From NCBI GenBank assembly GCA_029937645.1, contig JAPYPO010000005.1, forward strand, positions 1-33,198: a stretch of 33,198 nucleotides of DNA. The letters run 5' to 3'. Each line of letters begins with the position of its first letter. Within the stretch, counting starts at the first letter, position 1. Of this stretch, positions 8,677 to 18,277 are shown in pieces. The stretch comes from Candidatus Hydrogenedentota bacterium (GTDB lineage: Bacteria > Hydrogenedentota > Hydrogenedentia > Hydrogenedentales > GCA-2746185). The position numbers and the translations under genes were made by a program. A model generated the notes under the pieces. The model did no database searches. It saw only the letters and a list, made by a program, of their open reading frames with translations, and was not told the DNA's origin.

Positions 8677-9573
8677 ATGAAGTTGGATAGGAGCATCAGG
8701 CGTCGCGGCGGCTACGTGTTGACCGCCTTGCTCGCGCTGTGTTGTGTGGTCGGTGGCTGCGGGCGTGCCGAGGAGACCGAGGTTTCGACTGGTGTCGAAC
8801 CCGATTCCGCGCCGTCTCTTGAGGTAGAAGCGCGGCTCGTGGCGGACGTAACGGCTCTCACACCGGGTACTCCTTTCACGTTGGCCGCGCATTTTACGAT
8901 CCCGCGGAATGGCCATATTTACTGGCGTTATCCCGGAGATTCGGGCTTGGCCACGGAGGTGGTTTGGGAGCTGCCGGATGGATTTTTCGCCACGCCCCTG
9001 GAGTGGCCTGCGCCGTCCCGGTTCGAGATCGCGGCAATCGACGATGTTTCATACGGCTATGAACACGAGGTTCTACTCGCTTCGGAAGTCACTCCACCGG
9101 TCGGCCTTTCAGCGGAAGCCGTATCCACTCTTTCCGCGAATCTTTTTTGGCTCGTATGTTTGGAAGATGGACAATGTATTCCTGGGGAAGCGACGGTAAC
9201 GATTGAATTACCTTCGGGCGACGGCGGGCCATCGGAATCTTCGGCGATGATCGCGGGAGCCCACGCCGCTGTACCCACCTTGCTCGATAGGGACTCCACG
9301 TCGCTACGCGTTGACCGTTCGGACGACGGCGTCCTTTCGATTCTGTCGTTGGCGCCTTGGCGTTTCACGGGGGCGTCGGCTCAGTTCTTTCCGTATGACG
9401 GCCCCGCGTGGAATCTCGCGCCGGGTGGCGGCATGGAGAGCGTTGCATTCAATCGGGAGAAAGGCTCCGGCGATGCTGCCGGTCCGGTGGCTGGAGTGTT
9501 GACCGTCGAGATGGCCCACACGGAAACCGGGGAACCGAAGACATATCGTCTTCGCATCGGCACGACTCCCTGA
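8677..9573 (+). CDS. Lipoprotein with DsbD N-terminal-like domain
   Basis: Signal and lipobox VLTALLALCCVVGGCGRAEE; domain with GHIYWRYPGDSGLATEVVWELPDGF and ANLFWLVCLEDGQCIPGEATVTIELP, typical of thiol:disulfide interchange DsbD N-terminal domains. ATG at 8677 follows an AAAAGGAG ribosome-binding site. Confidence 0.78.
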   Translation: MKLDRSIRRRGGYVLTALLALCCVVGGCGRAEETEVSTGVEPDSAPSLEVEARLVADVTALTPGTPFTLAAHFTIPRNGHIYWRYPGDSGLATEVVWELPDGFFATPLEWPAPSRFEIAAIDDVSYGYEHEVLLASEVTPPVGLSAEAVSTLSANLFWLVCLEDGQCIPGEATVTIELPSGDGGPSESSAMIAGAHAAVPTLLDRDSTSLRVDRSDDGVLSILSLAPWRFTGASAQFFPYDGPAWNLAPGGGMESVAFNREKGSGDAAGPVAGVLTVEMAHTETGEPKTYRLRIGTTP

Positions 9574-9596
9574 AATTCTAACTTTAGAGAGCCTGC

Positions 9597-9669
9597 CGGG
9601 AGGGCGAGCGTACTCGCGAGCCGCGGTCCATAGGCCTTACCCCAGCTCGCGAGTACGCTCGCCCTCCCG
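9597..9669. repeat. 25-bp perfect inverted repeat with 23-nt loop (dispersed palindromic element or terminator-like hairpin)
   Basis: Left arm 9597-9621 CGGGAGGGCGAGCGTACTCGCGAGC; right arm 9645-9669 GCTCGCGAGTACGCTCGCCCTCCCG, exact reverse complements. Confidence 0.93.
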
Positions 9670-9747
9670 ACTCATTTCTTGATCCAAATCCCCGCGAAGC
9701 GGACCCAGTCTCTGTGATCGCTGTGCGCTCTGTGGCATACTCTTTCC

Positions 9748-10329
9748 ATGCCCTCCTTTGAACAACGAGTCCTCCGTCTTTTTGAAGCCATTCATCCGTT
9801 GGATCGTGTGGCGCGTGCGGGATTTGTCCTTCGCGGGGTAACCGAGCCCGAATCGGTGGCCGCGCATAGCCACTTTGTGTCGTTGATGGCGTTGGTATTT
9901 CTCGACGAGTACCCGGGCGAATTCGACCGGGATAAAACGTTGGCGATCTGCCTTATCCACGATCTGTGCGAAGCGCAACTTATGGACATCCCCATGCCCG
10001 CTGCGGACGCGCATTTGCGTGAAGTGAAAGACGAGGCGGAGCGGGCGGTGACGCGGGAATTGTTCGACGGTTTCGGGGAGCAGTACGGCGAGTACATGGA
10101 TGAATTCTTGGCGGCGGAGACGCCGGAAGGCCGTCTGGTCCGTGCGCTCGACAAGGCGCAGATGATGATCAAGGTGCTGATGTATGAGCGCGAAGGACGA
10201 GGTCGGCTGCGTGAATTTTGGCTGAACCCGAAGAACTTCTCGGACTACGGTATCGACGGCGCGTCGCGGTTGTTCGACGGGATATGCGCGGAGGCGGGTG
10301 AAGTACGCCCGGTTATTAAGCAGGCCTGA
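9748..10329 (+). CDS. HD-domain hydrolase (YfbR/HDDC2-like 5'-deoxynucleotidase family)
   Basis: ESVAAHSHFVSLMALVF...ICLIHDLCEAQLMDIPMP...RLVRALDKAQMMIKVLMYE: H...HD...D architecture of the YfbR/HDDC2 group. Confidence 0.82.
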   Translation: MPSFEQRVLRLFEAIHPLDRVARAGFVLRGVTEPESVAAHSHFVSLMALVFLDEYPGEFDRDKTLAICLIHDLCEAQLMDIPMPAADAHLREVKDEAERAVTRELFDGFGEQYGEYMDEFLAAETPEGRLVRALDKAQMMIKVLMYEREGRGRLREFWLNPKNFSDYGIDGASRLFDGICAEAGEVRPVIKQA

Positions 10330-10343
10330 CCGAAGAACCGGTC

Positions 10344-13300
10344 TCAATCTGTCGAAGAAGGCCGCCCATACCCTCCGCCGCCCGGCGTCTCGATGACCAA
10401 GACATCGCCTTTTTGCACGTCGAGCCGCGCGTGACCTTCGAGTTCGAAGGTGTCGCCATCCCTTAGGAGCAGGTTGCGGCCCGTTGCGCCAGGTGCGCCG
10501 CCGTTCAACCCGTAGGGCGCGAGGACCCGGCGCTCTGACAAGACGCCCACGGCCATCGGCTTGAGGAATTCGATAGCTCGGACGGTTCCGTCGCCTCCGC
10601 AAAATTCGCCGCGACCACCGCTGCCTTTTCGAATCGAAAATTCCCGGAGCAGCACGGGATAGCGCCGCTCCAATACTTCCGGATCCGTGATCCGCGTGTT
10701 CGTCATGTGCGTGTGGACGGCGGACGCGCCATCGAATCCGGGCCCGGCGCCGGCACCGCCGCAGATGGTTTCGTAGTAGCCCCACTCTTCCGTGCCGAAG
10801 GTCAGATTGTTCATCGTGCCTTGCCCGCCGGCGATGGTCCCGAGCGCGGCGTAGAGCGTATCGACGATGCGGACGGAGGTCTCGACGTTTCCCCCGACCA
10901 CGGCGGCGGGGCTGCGCGGGGCGAGAAGGGAGCCTTCGGGAATGTGAATGGAGATGGGGTCCAAGCAACCGGCGTTCAATGGAATGGGGTGTTCGATGAG
11001 CGTCCGAAAGACATACAGCACGGCGGCGATGGCTACGGCGGGAGGCGCATTAAGATTGCCTTCGAGCTGTGAGTCGGTTCCGGAAAAATCGACCGACGCC
11101 GTGTCGCCCGCAATGACGATTCGACAGACGATTTTCGCGCCGCTATCGAGGCGATCTTCGGCACGGTATTCGCCGTCGGGCAAGCGTGTGAGTCGGTTGC
11201 GCATCGCCTCCGCGGCGTTGTCTCGAACGTGCCCCATGTACGCTTGGACGACCTCTGCGCCGTATTGTACGCGCAGCTCTTCCAGCAACAGCGCCCCCGC
11301 GTTATTCGATGCAATCTGCGCACGAAGGTCGCTCAGGCGTTCGTCTATGTTGCGCGCGGGGTAGGGATGCTCGGTAAGGAGGCGTACGATGGCTTCCTCG
11401 TGAAAGACCCCTTCCGAAACGAGCGTGAAATTGTGGATGACCACGCCCTCCTCCTCGATACAGGTCGAGAAGGGCGGCATTGAACCGGGGGTAATCCCGC
11501 CGATGTCGGCATGGTGTCCCCGGTTCGCCACGAAGAACGCAGGCGACCCGTCGGTGCCCATCACCGGGGTAACGAGGGTAATATCCGGAAGATGCGAGCC
11601 TCCGTGATAGGGGTCATTCGTCATGTACACGTCCCCCGCCTTCATGCTGCCGGAACGCTCGTCGAGAATCGCACGCACGCTTTCCCCCATGGCCCCTAAG
11701 TGAACGGGCATATGCGGCGCGTTCGCCACGAGTTCGCCATCGGGGCTAAATACGGCGCACGAAAAGTCGAGGCGCTCTTTGATGTTTGCCGAATGGCTGA
11801 CTCGCTCTAGTGTCTTGCCCATCTGCTCGGCGATGGACATGAACAGGCTGTTGAAGACTTCGAGCATGACCGGATCGCAATCCGTCGCGAGTGGTTCCAT
11901 CGCGTGAGCGGTTGCCGCCGTCAAAATGAGGTGATTGTATCCGTTTACGTCGGCCTCCCATCCGGGATCGACCACAATGGTCGAGACCGCCTCCACGATG
12001 AGGGCCGGCCCGCTTACGCGGTCACCGGGCTTCAGGTCGGCGCGGCGGTAGACGGGGGTGTCCACCGGGACAACTGCGCCCGAGCCCGTTGCGAAATAGA
12101 CGGCCACGCGGTCGACGCGAAGACTTACAGGAACTTCGTGCGGCTTGCACTCCATGCGTGTCTCCGCCGGTTTATCCGTGTGGCCGATGGTCTCAGTGCG
12201 CACATTGACGATCTCGACAGGATGCCCCGCCTTGACGAATCCATACAAAGCGGCGTGATGGGCTTCGAACAACACGGCCACATCGTCGTCCGGGCCGTCG
12301 GGGATGTTCAAAAATGTATCCACGCCCGCGTACCGTAGGTCTGCCGAACGTGCTTGTTCAATGCGGTCTCGCGTGAACCCTTCCGCTTCCAGCACATCGC
12401 GGCCCACCGCTTCCAGTTCGCTAAAGCGAGGTCCGTAGGGCGCCATCCCGTCCGGGCCGAGCGTATCGAGTACGGCTTCCACTTCCGTGTGGATCATGTC
12501 GGCCAGGCCCATGCCGTAGGCGCTGAGCACGCCGGCGTGAGGATGCAGCATCACCTTCGCGATACCCAACGCGCCGGCTACGGCGCACGCATGTTGCGCG
12601 CCCGCCCCTCCGAAACACGCCAACGCGTACTCGCGGACATCGTAGCCACACGCCACGCTGATCTTCTTGATTGGCTGAACCATGTTTTCGTTGGCGACTC
12701 GGATGAACCCCGCCGCCACCGCCGCGACCGACCAAGGTGCAGGGGCTGATTCGTTGACGCGCGCGGTCAGCGCTTCGAGCGCGGATCGCGCGGCCGTCAC
12801 ATCAAGCGGCGCATCTCCAGAAGGGCCGAAGCAGTTGGGGAAATAGGCAGGCTGAATGCGTCCCAGCACAAGATTCGCATCGGTGACCGTAGCGGGGCCT
12901 CCCAATCGGTAGCAGGCAGGCCCGGGCCGTGCACCGGCGCTCTCGGGGCCAACGAGGAAGCGTTGCCCATCGAAGCGAAGAATCGAGCCGCCTCCAGCGG
13001 CGACGGTTTCGATGTGGAGCATGGGGGCCTTGAGGCGGACGCCCGCGACGCGTTTTTCGAATACGCGCTCGAAAGCGCCGTCATGCCGACTTACATCGGT
13101 AGACGTGCCGCCCATGTCGAAACCGATGGCGTGGTGGAATCCTGCCTGCTTGCACGTATGGGCGTACGCGACGACTCCACCTGCGGGCCCCGACAACACG
13201 GCGTTTTTTCCGATGAAGCGATCCGCGTCGGTTAGTCCGCCATTGGACTGCATGAAGCGCAGTGGAACGGCCGCGCCGAGTTCTTGCCGCACGTTTTCTA

Positions 13301-13967
13301 CATAACGCCGGAGCAGTGGGTTGAGGTAGGCATTCGTTGTCGCCGTGTCGCCGCGCCCGACGGCCTTAATTTCACGGGCCACCTCGTGGCTAAGGCTGAC
13401 TTCGGTGAATCCCGCGGTGCGCGCTAGCGCCCCCGCCTGGCGCTCGTGTTCGGGGAAGGCGTAACTGTGAATGAACAGTATCGCGATGGCTTCGACGCCC
13501 GCCTCACGAAAATCGGCCAAGGCTTCATTCACGCTTTCCTCGTGCAAAGGCGTCCGCACCGTACCATCCGCCATCACCCGTTCGCCGATTTCTCTCACTT
13601 CGGCGTAGAGCGTCTCAGGCTTTTCGATACGCAACGCAAAAATGTCGGGCCGGTCCTGGTAGCCAATCTCGAGCAGGTCCGCGAAACCCTTCGTGACCAA
13701 AAGGCCGACACGGGCCCCCTTGCGTTCGAGGAGGGCGTTCGTGGCCAGCGTGGTGCCCATCTTCACCGAATGGATAGCGTCGTTTGGCAGAGGAGTATCC
13801 GTATCAATGCCCATGAGCTGCCGAATCGCATGAAGCGGCGCGTCCGCGTAGTGATCGGGATTGTCGCTCAGCAGTTTGAGGATTTGGATGCGGCCTTCCG
13901 GGTCGCGGGCGACCACATCGGTAAATGTGCCGCCGCGATCCACCCAGAATTCCCACCCGCAATCCAC
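10344..13967 (-). CDS. Hydantoinase/oxoprolinase, fused HyuA-HyuB (5-oxoprolinase-like)
   Basis: [60 protein letters not shown] (HyuA), then [42 protein letters not shown] and YGRPSSTD-end (HyuB). The ORF is open to 14039; GTG at 13967 has an AAGGAG at good spacing. Confidence 0.92.
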   Translation of the reverse strand: MDCGWEFWVDRGGTFTDVVARDPEGRIQILKLLSDNPDHYADAPLHAIRQLMGIDTDTPLPNDAIHSVKMGTTLATNALLERKGARVGLLVTKGFADLLEIGYQDRPDIFALRIEKPETLYAEVREIGERVMADGTVRTPLHEESVNEALADFREAGVEAIAILFIHSYAFPEHERQAGALARTAGFTEVSLSHEVAREIKAVGRGDTATTNAYLNPLLRRYVENVRQELGAAVPLRFMQSNGGLTDADRFIGKNAVLSGPAGGVVAYAHTCKQAGFHHAIGFDMGGTSTDVSRHDGAFERVFEKRVAGVRLKAPMLHIETVAAGGGSILRFDGQRFLVGPESAGARPGPACYRLGGPATVTDANLVLGRIQPAYFPNCFGPSGDAPLDVTAARSALEALTARVNESAPAPWSVAAVAAGFIRVANENMVQPIKKISVACGYDVREYALACFGGAGAQHACAVAGALGIAKVMLHPHAGVLSAYGMGLADMIHTEVEAVLDTLGPDGMAPYGPRFSELEAVGRDVLEAEGFTRDRIEQARSADLRYAGVDTFLNIPDGPDDDVAVLFEAHHAALYGFVKAGHPVEIVNVRTETIGHTDKPAETRMECKPHEVPVSLRVDRVAVYFATGSGAVVPVDTPVYRRADLKPGDRVSGPALIVEAVSTIVVDPGWEADVNGYNHLILTAATAHAMEPLATDCDPVMLEVFNSLFMSIAEQMGKTLERVSHSANIKERLDFSCAVFSPDGELVANAPHMPVHLGAMGESVRAILDERSGSMKAGDVYMTNDPYHGGSHLPDITLVTPVMGTDGSPAFFVANRGHHADIGGITPGSMPPFSTCIEEEGVVIHNFTLVSEGVFHEEAIVRLLTEHPYPARNIDERLSDLRAQIASNNAGALLLEELRVQYGAEVVQAYMGHVRDNAAEAMRNRLTRLPDGEYRAEDRLDSGAKIVCRIVIAGDTASVDFSGTDSQLEGNLNAPPAVAIAAVLYVFRTLIEHPIPLNAGCLDPISIHIPEGSLLAPRSPAAVVGGNVETSVRIVDTLYAALGTIAGGQGTMNNLTFGTEEWGYYETICGGAGAGPGFDGASAVHTHMTNTRITDPEVLERRYPVLLREFSIRKGSGGRGEFCGGDGTVRAIEFLKPMAVGVLSERRVLAPYGLNGGAPGATGRNLLLRDGDTFELEGHARLDVQKGDVLVIETPGGGGYGRPSSTD

Positions 13968-14177
13968 GCTCACCCACTCCTTTGTCCGCCAACCACGACT
14001 TTCTTGGTTACCGCGCACATGATAAGCCATACGAAGCATGAATTGATCATCTTTGTGTCCCTGTTAACGAAGTCGTTCTCAAGAGGCCACAGAGGACATA
14101 GCGCGGCATAGCCGCAACTAAAGACAGCGTCCCCAACGAACTCTGTTCAATTGGCATGGATTACCCTCAGCGAAAAA

Positions 14178-14246
14178 GCATCTCCGCGTCTCCGCGGTGA
14201 ATTTAATTTTTTTCTCACCGCGGAGACGCGGAGGGCGCGGAGATGC
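14178..14246. repeat. Imperfect inverted repeat (CACCGCGGAGACGCGGAG-type dispersed element)
   Basis: Left 14178-14200 GCATCTCCGCGTCTCCGCGGTGA; right 14215-14246 TCACCGCGGAGACGCGGAG-(GGCGCGGAG)-ATGC. Arms are complementary except for a 9-nt insertion. Confidence 0.9.
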
Positions 14247-14302
14247 TCCTGGGTTCGCCCATCAATTTTTCTTCTATTCATTGGCGCGATAAATCAATGC
14301 CT

Positions 14303-14339
14303 ATTCGTGGAAAAACGTAAATTATGATTCACCACGAAT
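14303..14339. repeat. Short inverted repeat ATTCGTGG...CCACGAAT
   Basis: ATTCGTGG at 14303-14310 and CCACGAAT at 14332-14339, in the same non-coding repeat cluster. Confidence 0.6.
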
Positions 14340-14373
14340 TTCTCAACATGGCGCAGCTACAACCAATGAGTGT

Positions 14374-14464
14374 CACGCAAAGACGCAGAGCCGCAAAGGG
14401 GCAGTAACATGGCGGGTAGGCATACCGCCAGGCAGAGTTCTTTGCGCCCTTGCGGCTTTGCGTG
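14374..14464. repeat. Imperfect inverted repeat (CACGCAAAGACGCAGAGCCGCAAAGG-type dispersed element)
   Basis: Left 14374-14400 CACGCAAAGACGCAGAGCCGCAAAGGG; right 14440-14464 CTTTGCGCCCTTGCGGCTTTGCGTG, largely complementary. Confidence 0.82.
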
Positions 14465-14687
14465 GACTAAAATAGTCCAGCGTTCTCCTTGTTCTCAAAG
14501 GACTCGTAAGATTCGCCACTCGAAAATCTTGCCAAGAAAACAAGATTCTGACGGATAGTAGTACGAGGAAATATTTGGGGCTTGATATCCATCAGGCCGT
14601 GCGAGAGCTGAAGCACCGTCCCAGAAGTTTGAAGACGCCCCCCGGTTAAACGTAGAGTCTTCGAAATTAGAACGAGAAGGAGCCGAA

Positions 14688-15581
14688 ATGACACGAATCA
14701 TCGATGGGAAAAAGATTGCCGCTGAGATCCGCGCTGAGATCGCCGACGAAGTGAAGGCCCTTACGAAGCGCAAAATTGTTCCGGGCCTCGCCGTCGTGCT
14801 GGTCGGGAACGACCCCGCGAGCGAAGTGTATACGCGAATGAAAAAGAAGGCCTGCGCTGACTTAGGCATGGCTTCCTTCGATTTCGATTTACCTAGTTCG
14901 TGTACGGAAAAAAGGCTCTTGAATCTCATCGATAAATTGAACCGTGATCCGAAGGTCGACGGGATTCTGGTGCAGCTTCCGCTGCCCGAGCGGATCAACG
15001 AATCGAAGGTGCTCAACGCCATCGACCCCGATAAAGATGTGGATGGATTTCATCCGATGAACGTGGGCAAGATGCTCATCGGCGACGACGCCTTTCTGCC
15101 CTGTACGCCCCACGGTTGTCAGCAGCTTTTGATGCGATCCGGTTACGATCCGGCGGGTAAGCATGTGGTGATCGTTGGTCGATCAAACATTGTCGGTAAG
15201 CCCCTGGCTGCCATGCTCATGCGCAAAGCCCCCGGCGCAAATGCGACCGTGACCGTATGCCATTCACGAACGAAGAAGCTGGCTTCCATCTGCAAACAGG
15301 CGGACATTTTGATTGCCGCCATTGGCGTACCCGGTTTTATCAAGGGGCGCATGGTGAAAGAAGGCGCCGTGGTGATCGATGTGGGAACAAACCGAGTCCC
15401 CGACAAGACGAAGAAGTCAGGGTTTCGTCTAGTCGGCGATGTGGACTTCAAGAACGTGTCAAAGAAGGCCCGGGCCATCACACCAGTTCCAGGCGGCGTA
15501 GGCCCGATGACCATCACCATGCTCATGAGGAACACGGTTGATTCAGCCAAGCGCCGCGTAAAGCGAAAAGCGCGCCGGTAG
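14688..15581 (+). CDS. folD: Bifunctional methylenetetrahydrofolate dehydrogenase/methenyltetrahydrofolate cyclohydrolase
   Basis: GLAVVLVGNDPASEVYTRMKKKAC, VDGILVQLPLP, DVDGFHPMNVGKM, VIVGRSNIVGKPLAAMLM, ITPVPGGVGPMTITMLMRNTV: canonical FolD motifs. Confidence 0.96.
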   Translation: MTRIIDGKKIAAEIRAEIADEVKALTKRKIVPGLAVVLVGNDPASEVYTRMKKKACADLGMASFDFDLPSSCTEKRLLNLIDKLNRDPKVDGILVQLPLPERINESKVLNAIDPDKDVDGFHPMNVGKMLIGDDAFLPCTPHGCQQLLMRSGYDPAGKHVVIVGRSNIVGKPLAAMLMRKAPGANATVTVCHSRTKKLASICKQADILIAAIGVPGFIKGRMVKEGAVVIDVGTNRVPDKTKKSGFRLVGDVDFKNVSKKARAITPVPGGVGPMTITMLMRNTVDSAKRRVKRKARR

Positions 15582-15635
15582 CCGCGACATCCCCGCAATG
15601 CCACGCACGGAAAAAAGGTGGAGGATACCGAAAAA

Positions 15636-15968
15636 TCAGGTAAATACGTTCTGCTCGAAATCGAGGCCGCAGTAAAGGCATCGCCAATGTTTCGAAGTCG
15701 ACACCCGGTTGCAGCTGGGACAGCGAAGCGGAACACTGGATATTTTACCATCTTCGACCCCGTCACGCAGGTCGACCTCCTTAATACGGGCCTCCAGATC
15801 GGCGTCAGTCGCCTTCAGCGCGCCACGGAGAAGTTCCCACATGGCGGCGTTGACGATTTGGACGCGTTTCAGGCTGATTTCCAATTCCTTCACGCGGCTG
15901 CGCAAGTCGAAATCGATGGATCCGCTTGGTTTCTGGTGCCCGGTCGTCGGCATGTGTGGATGGTACAT
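15636..15968 (-). CDS. Hypothetical protein with C-terminal zinc ribbon
   Basis: From MYHPHMPTTGH...: predicted coiled region followed by LRCPSCNRVSTSKHWRCLYCGLDFEQ (CxxC...CxxC). The longer ORF to 16091 has a low-plausibility N-terminus. Confidence 0.65.
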   Translation of the reverse strand: MYHPHMPTTGHQKPSGSIDFDLRSRVKELEISLKRVQIVNAAMWELLRGALKATDADLEARIKEVDLRDGVEDGKISSVPLRCPSCNRVSTSKHWRCLYCGLDFEQNVFT

Positions 15969-16126
15969 GATGGTTTCCCTCCTGTTATGGACAGTATTTT
16001 TCGGGTGGCGCGATGTCACCTCCCGTTCCCGGTGGTGGCTCCCTTGACACGCAGGGCGTGGCGACTCTACTCTGCGGCATCTCCCGCACACGGCTACCGC
16101 TACGTCACGACCGACTGGAACCTGTT

Positions 16127-16588
16127 ATGAACGATCAAGAGCATGTGTATCAACCTGGCTTCCTCCTCCTTTTCACGCCCATCTTTCTATTTGGCGCGGC
16201 CGTCGGCGCCGGATTAACCATGGCACTGCATGCGATGGGTCACCTAGGCTACGGCGTTGTCAGCTATACCTTCTTACAACTCCTGTGCATCATTTATTTG
16301 TGGGCGGTCGTGGGCGCGTACATCGTGGCGAAAGCGACTGCAGTGAAATTGACGGATGACGTCATCCGAGGCCGGACGTTTTGGGGACGCGCTCGGTCTC
16401 TTGAGTGGCCCAACGTGTCCGACATGCGCCCCCTCAACATCATGGGCTTTCGATTCCTTCGGATATACCCAAAGGAAGGCGGAGCGCCGCTGTGGGTCCC
16501 TCTGTTTGTCAGGAAGAAGGCCGAGTTCCTCGCAGCCATCGAATCGCGCGCCTCTACCGGTCGTCGCGTCGAGCACGTATTGCCATAA
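16127..16588 (+). CDS. Hypothetical membrane protein (two TM segments plus PH-like cytoplasmic domain)
   Basis: FLLLFTPIFLFGAAVGAGLTMAL and YTFLQLLCIIYLWAVVGAYIVAK TM segments, then KLTDDVIRGRTFWGRARSLEWPNVSDMRPLNIMGFRFLRIYPK, a bacterial PH-like pattern. Confidence 0.65.
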   Translation: MNDQEHVYQPGFLLLFTPIFLFGAAVGAGLTMALHAMGHLGYGVVSYTFLQLLCIIYLWAVVGAYIVAKATAVKLTDDVIRGRTFWGRARSLEWPNVSDMRPLNIMGFRFLRIYPKEGGAPLWVPLFVRKKAEFLAAIESRASTGRRVEHVLP

Positions 16589-16635
16589 CGTCTCCCGAAG
16601 AACAGCTTCGCCAGCCTAGGTATGCACGGGCGTCG

Positions 16636-17046
16636 CTATATCTGCCGACATACCAACCCGGGGTTGATTCGCTTTCCCTCGCGCATACCGTTCAGCAGCT
16701 CCTTCAGGCGCTGTGCTTCCCACGCATGGCCCAGCGCCCCGTGGCAACGCATTTTCATGTCTATCAAGTGCTTAGTGAGCGTTCCACGCTTGTCAAGCAT
16801 GGAATCACGAACGTAGATGCTGAGCGCCCGATCATAGGACAGAACGGCTCGCTTGTACTTACGTCCAATTCGCATATGTTCGCCCCAGATGGCCCATAAG
16901 AACGCGAGCAAGCCACGGGCAAAACGGATAGGCGAACGGAGCGCGAAGACGACCAGACGACCGGCCATTCGAAGCGCCCCCTTTGGGGTCTTCATTTGCT
17001 CGCACGCGCAGCACTTTCCAGAACCATCGATTTTACACGCGTCCAT
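16636..17046 (-). CDS. Hypothetical protein with N-terminal Cys cluster
   Basis: MDACKIDGSGKCCACEQMKTPKGALRMAGRLVVFALRSPIRFARGLLAFLWAIW...KRAVLSYDRALSIYVRD. Plausible composition; ATG 17046 preceded by AGGAGA. Confidence 0.6.
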   Translation of the reverse strand: MDACKIDGSGKCCACEQMKTPKGALRMAGRLVVFALRSPIRFARGLLAFLWAIWGEHMRIGRKYKRAVLSYDRALSIYVRDSMLDKRGTLTKHLIDMKMRCHGALGHAWEAQRLKELLNGMREGKRINPGLVCRQI

Positions 17047-17169
17047 CGCATTCTCCTCTGCCTTGTGCCAACTCGGCACGTCGTCTGCGGTTGCTGCTAT
17101 GAATACTCCTGTGGCGCTGGATTTATTCTCAGGAATTGGAGGAGGGGTCGGAACAAAGCCTCTCGCGAC

Positions 17170-17928
17170 TTAGTACGAAACTTCCACCAGGAACAACCCC
17201 TTCGCGGGGGCGGTGTAGCCCATGTAGGGGCCGGGCGAAGCGAGGCGCTCGTCTATGCGTTCTTCGGAGACTTTTCCGCGCGCGATGTCGATGAGGGTTC
17301 CGGTGATGTTGCGGACCATCTTGTAAAGAAAACCGTTCCCCGAGAATTCAACACGCCAGAATACGTCGCTATCGTTGGGGCCGACGACGGGGCCGGGTAT
17401 CACGCGGATGCTGTAAATTTCGCGGACGGTGGTTTTCGCGGAGGATCCGCTGGAACAGAATCCCGCGAAATCGTGCTTGCCCACCAGGCGTTGCGCCAAT
17501 TCCGTGAACCGGGATTGATCGATTTGATGCGATAGGTTCCAGGCGTAGCGGTCGGCGAAGGGGTCGGGGTAGGGCGCGTTGGATAGGACGTAGGCGTAGC
17601 GTTTGGCGGTTGCGTCGGCGATAGCGTGGAAGGTTTCCGGGGCCTCTTCCATTGCTTCGATTCGAATCTCGGGACCGAGCATCTTGCTCAGCGAACGGAT
17701 CAACGTGTCTGCGGCCTGCGCGTCCTCCCACTCGAAGTGGAATACTTGAGCCAGCGCGTGGACACCCGCGTCGGTCCGGCCCGCGCCGATAACGCGGACG
17801 GGCTGCCCGGCGATGGTCGCGAGGGCTTCTTCGAGGGATCCCTGAACGGTGCGCTGTCCTGGCTGGACTTGCCAGCCGGAGAAGTTGGTCCCGTCGTAGC
17901 GGACGGTGGCTTTGAGTTTGCGCGGCAT
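17170..17928 (-). CDS. truA: tRNA pseudouridine(38-40) synthase TruA
   Basis: KATVRYDGTNFSGWQVQPGQRTVQGSLEEAL, VIGAGRTDAGVHALAQVFHF (catalytic RTDxGVHA), FLYKMVRNITGTLIDIARGK. Confidence 0.96.
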   Translation of the reverse strand: MPRKLKATVRYDGTNFSGWQVQPGQRTVQGSLEEALATIAGQPVRVIGAGRTDAGVHALAQVFHFEWEDAQAADTLIRSLSKMLGPEIRIEAMEEAPETFHAIADATAKRYAYVLSNAPYPDPFADRYAWNLSHQIDQSRFTELAQRLVGKHDFAGFCSSGSSAKTTVREIYSIRVIPGPVVGPNDSDVFWRVEFSGNGFLYKMVRNITGTLIDIARGKVSEERIDERLASPGPYMGYTAPAKGLFLVEVSY

Positions 17929-18021
17929 GGGCGCATTCTAGCGGAGCGCGGCGAGAACCGGTTAGCTCGTGTCGGTTGGAAAGTCTGACGCTGCCAACGG
18001 AGACGGGAGGTTCTTTATTTG

Positions 18022-18200
18022 GGATGCAGTACTGCCATTACCGCTCCAGAGACCGTAGTGGGAAAGAACCTATTTAGCCTTCACAAGGGCATTTTGGTGT
18101 GCGGGGCTGAGGAATTTAACGCTTTCAGCGTAAACCGCCGAAGGGTACCGGCAAAGAAGGGTCTCTGAAAATTTCAGCGGTCGTAACAGAACTGTACCGA
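18022..18200. mobile_element. MITE-like palindromic repeat element, copy 1 (short form)
   Basis: Imperfect terminal inverted repeats: GCAGTACTGCCATTACCGCTCCAGAGACC (18026-18054) versus GGTCTCTGAAAATTTCAGCGGTCGTAACAGAACTGTACC (18160-18198). Internal GGGCTGAGGAATTTAACGCTTTCAGCGTAAAC is shared with copy 2. No ORF of its own. Confidence 0.75.
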
Positions 18201-18277
18201 TTGTTCGTCCAACGTTGCGGCACGCTGGGACTTCGCGTAAGATTTCCTTTTTCACAATACCTGGAATCCAATTTGCC

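Noticed and set aside
9637-10968. 443-aa minus-strand ORF
   Set aside because: Arg/His-rich low-plausibility translation, antisense to the HD hydrolase and overlapping the hydantoinase gene in another frame; a GC-rich shadow ORF.
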